Assembly (NCBI GenBank): GCA_029266295.1
Contig: JAQSXD010000082.1
Location: 1-10,828, forward strand
Direction of reading: 5' to 3'
Source: Bacillota bacterium
GTDB taxonomy: Bacteria; Bacillota; Clostridia; Peptostreptococcales; Anaerovoracaceae
Length of the DNA: 10,828 bases
Part shown: positions 6,457-10,828 of the stretch, in pieces
Position numbering within the stretch: position 1 is the first letter of the stretch
Layout of the letters: every line of letters starts with the position of its first letter
Made by a program: the position numbers and the translations under genes
The notes under the pieces: generated by a model
Told to the model about the DNA's origin: nothing
What the model saw: only the letters and a program-made list of their open reading frames with translations
Database searches by the model: none

Positions 6457-9027
6457 ATGAAAACAGAACGCTACAGTATGATATTGAGAAATTCTCCGAT
6501 GGCGTTTGCCTATCACAAAATTATTTTAGACTCTTACGGTGAACCATGTGATTATATCTTTCTTGAAGTGAATCCTGCATTCGAGGAAATGACAGGGCTG
6601 AGCGGAGAAGCCATTTTAGGTAAAAGAGTTACCGAGGTCATCCCTGGAATCAGAAATGAGGCCTTTGACTTTGTTGGCGTTTATGGAAAAATCGCACTAG
6701 AGGGGGGCACTGCGGAATATGAGCAGTATTCCGCCGGTTTGAATCGATGGTATCGTATACAGGTGTACTCTCATGAAAAGAATTACTTTGCAGTGAATTT
6801 TCTCGATATTTCCAAAGAGAAGCAGCAGCTGGCAGAACGGGAAACCTTAATGGAATTGTTGAAAGAAAATGAGATGCAGTTTCATAGGTTAATTGATAAT
6901 CTTCCTTTTTCGTTGATCATTTCCCATTTTGACGGCATGATCCTCTATATCAATGATGCAGGAATGAAATTATTTGAAATGAGCGGAGACGTTATCAACC
7001 GAAAAAGCACGATTCCGTTTTGGGTGGATATTACAGATAGAAGAAGCTTTCTCAGGGCAATTGAGGAACAAGGTCAGATTCAGGATTTTGAGATGAATTT
7101 GATGTCTGACAAAGGGAGTCATTTTTGGGCCAGAGGGAGCGGCATGATGATCAAGTATCAAAATCAAGTTGCCATTCTTTCCACCCATCATGATATTACA
7201 GAGCGAAAAGTGATGGAAACAGCGTTAAAAATGAGTGAAGAAAAATTCAGACTGATTTTTGAAAACGCAGCTGAGAGCATCCTGATCGTTCAGAATAACA
7301 GCATCCAATTCTTTAACCCAATGGTGATGAAGATGTCTGGATTTTTCGCAGAAGAGCTCTCAGAATGTTCTTTTGTTGATATGATCCATCCTGATGATCG
7401 AAAAGCCGCGGTAAAGGCTTATCGGGACCGGCTTACCGGGAAAGGACTTTCTGAAAAAACCCAATATCGTGTCGTGAGAAAGGATGGGGAAATTGTTTGG
7501 ATTGAGGCGCATGGCGTTAAAATTGAATGGAGAGGGATTCCCGCCATCCAGTATTTCATCATCGATATCACAGAGCAGAAAAGAGCACAAGACGCTTTAA
7601 GAGCCAGTGAAGAACAATATCGGTTAATTACGGAGTTTGCTTCCGATATTATTTGGGTGTTTAATTATACAAACGATAAATTTACTTATATCAGTCCTTC
7701 TGTATATCAACTGTTGGGGTATCAGCCGGAAGAGGCAATGGATCTCAAGCTGTCCCAGATAATCCCGGAGGAATATCTGATGCTGGTAGCGAGCAGAACA
7801 ACGGAAATCATCAAGGAATTTCTGGATGGTGCCGGAAGCGGAAAAGCCCATATCATGGAAGTGAAAAATATCCACAAGAACGGACAGCTGGTTTGGTTCG
7901 AATTATCTTCTAAATATCGATACAATCAGAGGAATGAAATAGAAATCGTCGGAGTGAGCCGAAACATTGAGGAACGAAAAAAGGCAGAGAAGGAGGTTCT
8001 CTATCTTAGCTACCATGACCAGATGACAGGACTGTACAACCGGAGGTTCTATGAAGAGGAGCTGCGCAGGATAGACCATATTAGAAATCTCCCGATCACG
8101 CTGGTTCTTGCAGATGTAAACGGACTAAAGCTAACCAACGATGCCTTCGGACATATTGCCGGGGATCAGCTGTTGATCAAGACTGCAGAAGTCTTAACTA
8201 GAGAGTTTCGCCAGGGTGATCTGATTGCAAGAATCGGCGGAGACGAGTTTGTTATTTTGCTGCCCCGGACAGACGGTGAGGAGACAGACCGTATTATTGC
8301 AAGAATCAAAAAAGCGCTTGCAGCAGAACGCTGCGGAAATACGGTTGTGTCTGTATCCTTTGGCGCAGCTACAAAACAATCCATGGCGCAGGAAATGGAG
8401 AGTATCTTCATTGAAGCTGAGAATACCATGTATCGCCGCAAGCTCAATGAAAGCAGCAGTATGCGGAACGAGACCATCAAAATTATTACCCATGCCTTGT
8501 ACACAAAAAACCATACAGAAGAAGCCCACAGCAGAAGGGTAGGCAGACTCTGCGGAAAAATTGCCGAGGCAATGGAGATGAGCGAGGAAGCAATCAATGA
8601 AATCATTACAGCCGGGTTTCTCCACGACATCGGCAAAATTGGAATGGAGGAAAAGCTGCTGAGCAAAGCAGAGCCGTTTTCGGAAGAGGAGTGGGAAGAA
8701 TATAGACGTCACTCGGAAAAAGGCTATCAGATCTTAAAGGCTTCCAGTGAATTCGCTCAGGTGGCACAGTATGTGCTTTGTCACCACGAGCAGATGGACG
8801 GACAGGGATACCCCAGAGGAATTGCCGGTGAGGATATTCCAATCCAGTCAAGAATTCTCAGGCTTGCCGATGCATTTGACACCATGGTGCATCCGAGAGG
8901 TTATGAAGAAGTAATGACAAAGGAGGATGCGATCAGAAGGATAAGAGAATTGGCGGGTACTGAGTTTGACCTTCAGATTGCAGAGCTGTTTGCTACAAAG
9001 GTGCTGCCGGAATACCTGAGTGAGTAG
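6457..9027 (+). CDS. Cytoplasmic PAS(x4)-GGDEF-HD-GYP c-di-GMP signalling protein
   Basis: The 856-residue protein starts at ATG 6457 with AGGAGG (6442-6447) upstream. It has no signal peptide or membrane segment. Four PAS-like modules occupy roughly 5-120, 137-252, 262-376 and 384-507. Three end in the usual (D/N)ITE(R/Q)K or NIEERK linker, and the first ends in FLDISKEK. The GGDEF domain (about 515-665) has D553 in ADVNGLK, N561/D562 and an exact GGDEF at 594-598, with an inhibitory-site RxxD (R585-D588) five residues upstream, so cyclase activity with product feedback is expected. The HD-GYP domain (about 675-853) has H691, HDIGKIG with H723/D724/K727, H752, HHE (776-778), DGQGYPRG (781-788) and D805, so its phosphodiesterase centre also looks intact. 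Family knowledge: GGDEF makes c-di-GMP from two GTP, and HD-GYP hydrolyses it to pGpG or GMP. Which activity dominates, and what the PAS modules sense, cannot be read here. Confidence 0.93.
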   Translation: MKTERYSMILRNSPMAFAYHKIILDSYGEPCDYIFLEVNPAFEEMTGLSGEAILGKRVTEVIPGIRNEAFDFVGVYGKIALEGGTAEYEQYSAGLNRWYRIQVYSHEKNYFAVNFLDISKEKQQLAERETLMELLKENEMQFHRLIDNLPFSLIISHFDGMILYINDAGMKLFEMSGDVINRKSTIPFWVDITDRRSFLRAIEEQGQIQDFEMNLMSDKGSHFWARGSGMMIKYQNQVAILSTHHDITERKVMETALKMSEEKFRLIFENAAESILIVQNNSIQFFNPMVMKMSGFFAEELSECSFVDMIHPDDRKAAVKAYRDRLTGKGLSEKTQYRVVRKDGEIVWIEAHGVKIEWRGIPAIQYFIIDITEQKRAQDALRASEEQYRLITEFASDIIWVFNYTNDKFTYISPSVYQLLGYQPEEAMDLKLSQIIPEEYLMLVASRTTEIIKEFLDGAGSGKAHIMEVKNIHKNGQLVWFELSSKYRYNQRNEIEIVGVSRNIEERKKAEKEVLYLSYHDQMTGLYNRRFYEEELRRIDHIRNLPITLVLADVNGLKLTNDAFGHIAGDQLLIKTAEVLTREFRQGDLIARIGGDEFVILLPRTDGEETDRIIARIKKALAAERCGNTVVSVSFGAATKQSMAQEMESIFIEAENTMYRRKLNESSSMRNETIKIITHALYTKNHTEEAHSRRVGRLCGKIAEAMEMSEEAINEIITAGFLHDIGKIGMEEKLLSKAEPFSEEEWEEYRRHSEKGYQILKASSEFAQVAQYVLCHHEQMDGQGYPRGIAGEDIPIQSRILRLADAFDTMVHPRGYEEVMTKEDAIRRIRELAGTEFDLQIAELFATKVLPEYLSE

Positions 9028-9030
9028 TGA

Positions 9031-9060
9031 TTGACAGGGTTACAAGAAATAAGATACAAT
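9031..9060 (+). promoter_or_regulatory. Strong vegetative promoter of the ROK kinase gene
   Basis: A perfect TTGACA (9031-9036) and TACAAT (9055-9060, five of six) are separated by 18 bases. The promoter begins three bases after the stop of the preceding gene, and no terminator lies between, so the kinase may also receive read-through. The predicted leader is about 70 bases. Confidence 0.8.
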
Positions 9061-9083
9061 GATTCTGACTTTTGAAAACTTAA

Positions 9084-9105
9084 ATTCCTGGCGCTTGCGC
9101 CGAAT
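9084..9105 (+). other. Small hairpin in the ROK kinase leader
   Basis: GGCG-CTTG-CGCC (9090-9101) forms a compact hairpin, extended by ATTC/GAAT (9084-9087 and 9102-9105) across a two-base bulge. No T run follows, so it is not a terminator. It may stabilise or tune the mRNA. Confidence 0.35.
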
Positions 9106-9137
9106 GAAAAGACAAAAAATTGATAGGAGAGTAACGA

Positions 9138-10088
9138 ATGGTTCAGATCGGTTTTGATGTGGGCGGCACAAACTTAAAGGTGGGTGCCGTAAATGATGAT
9201 AAGGTGATTGTTGCACGAAGAAATGTTGCGTTTCCAAAAGGTGAAACCTATCAGAATATCACTGCTCTTATGGCAGAGCAGGTAAGAGCGCTGGCGCAGG
9301 AATTAAAACTATCAGCGGAGGAGTTTAAATCCATCGGGGTTGCTACAGCAGGCTCCATCGATGCAGCAGGGGCAGTGATTATTCATGCTCATAATCTTGG
9401 CTTTCACAATGTGCCGATGGTAGATGAAATGCATCGATATTTCCCCGATGTTCCCGTTTTTCTAGCCAATGATGCGGATGCCGCGGCTTTGGCTGAGCTT
9501 CATGCAGGCGCTTTCCGGGATAAGAAAACGGCGGTTCTGTTCACACTGGGAACAGGAGTAGGCGGAGGGATCATCCTTGGAGGAAAAATGTTCAGAGGCG
9601 GTATGGGCAGGGGCAATGAACTAGGACATATGATCATTCAGGATGGCGGCCCCATCTGCACCTGCGGAAACAAAGGCTGCATCGAGTCCTTGTGCACAGC
9701 GACTTGGCTGATACAGCAAGGAAGAAGAGTCATCGTTGACTATCCTGTCAGCTTGATCTACGAAAAGGCTGAAGGAGATATGAACCTTGTAACTGCAAAG
9801 ACCGTTATTGACAGTGCAAAGGAAGGGGATCCCATTGCCAAGGACATCTTCAATACCTATGTGGATCATCTGAGCTCAGCCATCGCATCCATCGCTGTTC
9901 TTCTTGATCCCGAGGTGGTTGCCCTTGGCGGCGGCGTAAGCCTTGCAGGGGATTTTCTCTTTGAGTCGCTAAGAGAGCGGGTAAAAGAAAAATCCTTCTT
10001 TAAAGTCTACCATGAAGTCGTACCGGCGCAGCTTGGAAATGATGCGGGAATCATCGGTGCGGCAATGCTGGCAAGAAACGAGGAATAG
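9138..10088 (+). CDS. ROK-family sugar kinase (glucokinase-like)
   Basis: The 316-residue cytosolic kinase has the N-terminal ATP-phosphate motif DVGGTNLKVG (7-16), the catalytic Asp in ANDADAAALAE (D112), the second phosphate motif LGTGVGGG (137-144), ELGH with E161/H164, and the ROK zinc site formed by H164 with C174, C176 and C181 (CTCGNKGCIES). ALGGGVSLAG near the C-terminus is the adenosine region. Length and motif order are those of kinase members of the ROK family. The N-terminal helix-turn-helix of ROK repressors is absent. Glucose is the commonest substrate of such Firmicutes enzymes, but GlcNAc, ManNAc or allose cannot be excluded; nagA and the nucleotidyltransferase in the window leave an amino sugar open. 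The ATG at 9138 has AGGAG eight bases upstream. It has its own promoter and is closed by a strong terminator. Confidence 0.9.
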   Translation: MVQIGFDVGGTNLKVGAVNDDKVIVARRNVAFPKGETYQNITALMAEQVRALAQELKLSAEEFKSIGVATAGSIDAAGAVIIHAHNLGFHNVPMVDEMHRYFPDVPVFLANDADAAALAELHAGAFRDKKTAVLFTLGTGVGGGIILGGKMFRGGMGRGNELGHMIIQDGGPICTCGNKGCIESLCTATWLIQQGRRVIVDYPVSLIYEKAEGDMNLVTAKTVIDSAKEGDPIAKDIFNTYVDHLSSAIASIAVLLDPEVVALGGGVSLAGDFLFESLRERVKEKSFFKVYHEVVPAQLGNDAGIIGAAMLARNEE

Positions 10089-10104
10089 CAGTAGAAGCAT
10101 TCAT

Positions 10105-10150
10105 GCGCAGAAACCAGAGAAATTTGGATCTGCGCTTTTTATTGTTTTTT
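10105..10150 (+). terminator. Intrinsic terminator of the ROK kinase gene
   Basis: GCGCAGA (10105-10111) pairs perfectly with TCTGCGC (10129-10135), with an inner CCA/TGG (10114-10116 and 10125-10127), and is followed by TTTTTATTGTTTTTT. It lies 16 bases after the stop codon. Confidence 0.88.
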
Positions 10151-10240
10151 GAACAAACAATTTAGTAAGAAGGATTTGGATGTTCGAAAAAAGTATTAAC
10201 TAAGTTTCTCATACACATACTAAATTGAAAACAGTATCAG

Positions 10241-10266
10241 TTGCAGACAGCATCGTTTATCTGCAA
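10241..10266 (+). repeat. Inverted repeat upstream of the DUF2892-type gene
   Basis: TTGCAGA (10241-10247) and TCTGCAA (10260-10266) are perfect inverted copies around a 12-base spacer, ending 15 bases before the ribosome binding site. It could be an mRNA hairpin or an operator. The gap 10089-10296 also holds the ROK terminator. No convincing promoter was found; TTAACT/TACTAA with a 16-base spacer around 10200 is weak. Confidence 0.35.
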
Positions 10267-10296
10267 GCGGCGTTATGTAAAAGGAGAAATCGTGTT

Positions 10297-10758
10297 ATGA
10301 TATGTATGAAAAATGTATTGCCGTCCACTACCCATCGAGTGGCAACGTATACCAACCCTGAAATGAATGAATCAATTCGCAGACGCACATTGGAAACCTT
10401 GTCTGAATTAGAAGATGCAGGGGAAGCTGAAATCACAAAGAGAATTCAGAAATTGGATTCAGAGTGGGATGTAGAACGCGTCGTCGAAGCCAAAGCAGCC
10501 ATGTGCGTAGTAGGCTGTTCCTTATTTGGCATTGCTAAGAATAAATATTGGTCCTTTCTTACACTGATTGCAGGAACCTTCCTGCTACAGCATGCGTTAC
10601 TGGGCTGGTGTCCATCCGCTCCGGTCGTAAGAAAAATGGGAGTGCGTACGGCAGAAGAAATCAATCAGGAAAAAATGGCGTTAAAGTTAATGCGGAAGGA
10701 TTTTGCCCATGTGAAACACAACGATGCGGAAAGTGTACTTGAGGCGGTAGAGAAATAA
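10297..10758 (+). CDS. Small membrane protein with a DUF2892-type (YgaP-like) transmembrane domain
   Basis: The 153-residue protein starts with a polar N-terminal region (about 1-65) that is rich in charged residues and likely helical. Two hydrophobic segments follow: about 66-80 (AMCVVGCSLFGIA) and 84-106 (WSFLTLIAGTFLLQHALLGWC). A short tail has GVRTAEEINQEKMALKLMRKDF. The hairpin ending in GWCP plus the GVRT..EI....ALK..R.DF tail fits the DUF2892 family, whose best-known member is the membrane part of rhodanese YgaP. No rhodanese domain is present here. Its function is unknown. A longer frame opens with TTG at 10225 but has no ribosome binding site. The ATG at 10297 has AGGAG ten bases upstream and gives the family-like N-terminus MICMKNVLPSTTHRV. 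It is transcriptionally separated from the ROK kinase by a terminator. No terminator is visible in the 70 bases after its stop. Confidence 0.75.
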   Translation: MICMKNVLPSTTHRVATYTNPEMNESIRRRTLETLSELEDAGEAEITKRIQKLDSEWDVERVVEAKAAMCVVGCSLFGIAKNKYWSFLTLIAGTFLLQHALLGWCPSAPVVRKMGVRTAEEINQEKMALKLMRKDFAHVKHNDAESVLEAVEK

Positions 10759-10828
10759 ATTTGATTCGTTGCAATAAAAACATGATTCATTTAAAAATAG
10801 TATCAATATTGTTAGAAGAGTAGAAAAT

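Noticed and set aside
8166..8712. Two long minus-strand frames (166 and 172 residues) opposite the GGDEF/HD-GYP region
   Set aside because: They lie wholly inside a plus-strand gene with exact domain motifs, overlap each other in different frames, and show no recognisable domain. They are shadows of the real frame.
10225..10296. TTG-initiated N-terminal extension of the DUF2892-type protein
   Set aside because: No ribosome binding site precedes the TTG, the stretch includes the inverted repeat, and the ATG at 10297 has an AGGAG and a family-like N-terminus.
1..10828. A defence system, mobile island or biosynthetic cluster
   Set aside because: No transposase, integrase, toxin, nuclease, CRISPR repeat or terminal repeat was seen, and every large frame belongs to a known metabolic, housekeeping or signalling family.

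Overview
The window reads like a chromosomal segment of an anaerobic Clostridia-type Firmicute. The evidence is strong AGGAGG-like ribosome binding sites, AT-rich intergenic gaps with vegetative (sigma-A type) promoters, a clostridial-type AdhE, a MapB-type methionine aminopeptidase, and a multi-PAS GGDEF/HD-GYP protein of a kind common in that class. The genus cannot be fixed from the sequence alone. No tRNA, rRNA, CRISPR array, insertion sequence, prophage gene or attachment site was recognised.

Layout: (1) 1-972, the C-terminal alcohol dehydrogenase half of adhE, cut by the left edge. (2) A hairpin between convergent genes, then shikimate kinase aroK on the minus strand, which carries an unusual internal insert. 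(3) A divergent promoter region of about 318 bases, then nagA on plus. nagA overlaps galE tail-to-tail by 25 bases. (4) galE on minus, diverging from an orphan sugar-phosphate nucleotidyltransferase whose leader can fold into a stem-loop structure. (5) Two tandem terminators, the first bidirectional. (6) mapB on minus, diverging from an 856-residue cytoplasmic PAS4-GGDEF-HD-GYP protein. (7) A ROK-family sugar kinase with a near-consensus promoter just after the previous stop codon, closed by a strong terminator. (8) A small DUF2892-type membrane protein, followed by 70 bases with no recognisable gene.

Functionally, four genes handle sugars or sugar nucleotides: nagA (GlcNAc-6-P to GlcN-6-P), galE (UDP-Glc/UDP-Gal interconversion), the nucleotidyltransferase (probably NDP-sugar synthesis) and the ROK kinase (hexose or amino-sugar phosphorylation). 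They lie on different strands with separate promoters, so they form a loose neighbourhood rather than an operon. The others are housekeeping (aroK, mapB), fermentation (adhE), c-di-GMP signalling and an uncharacterised membrane protein.

I do not see a convincing new multi-gene system. The items most worth a second look are the structured leader before the nucleotidyltransferase and that enzyme's substrate, the GGDEF/HD-GYP protein with both active sites intact, and the aroK insert.
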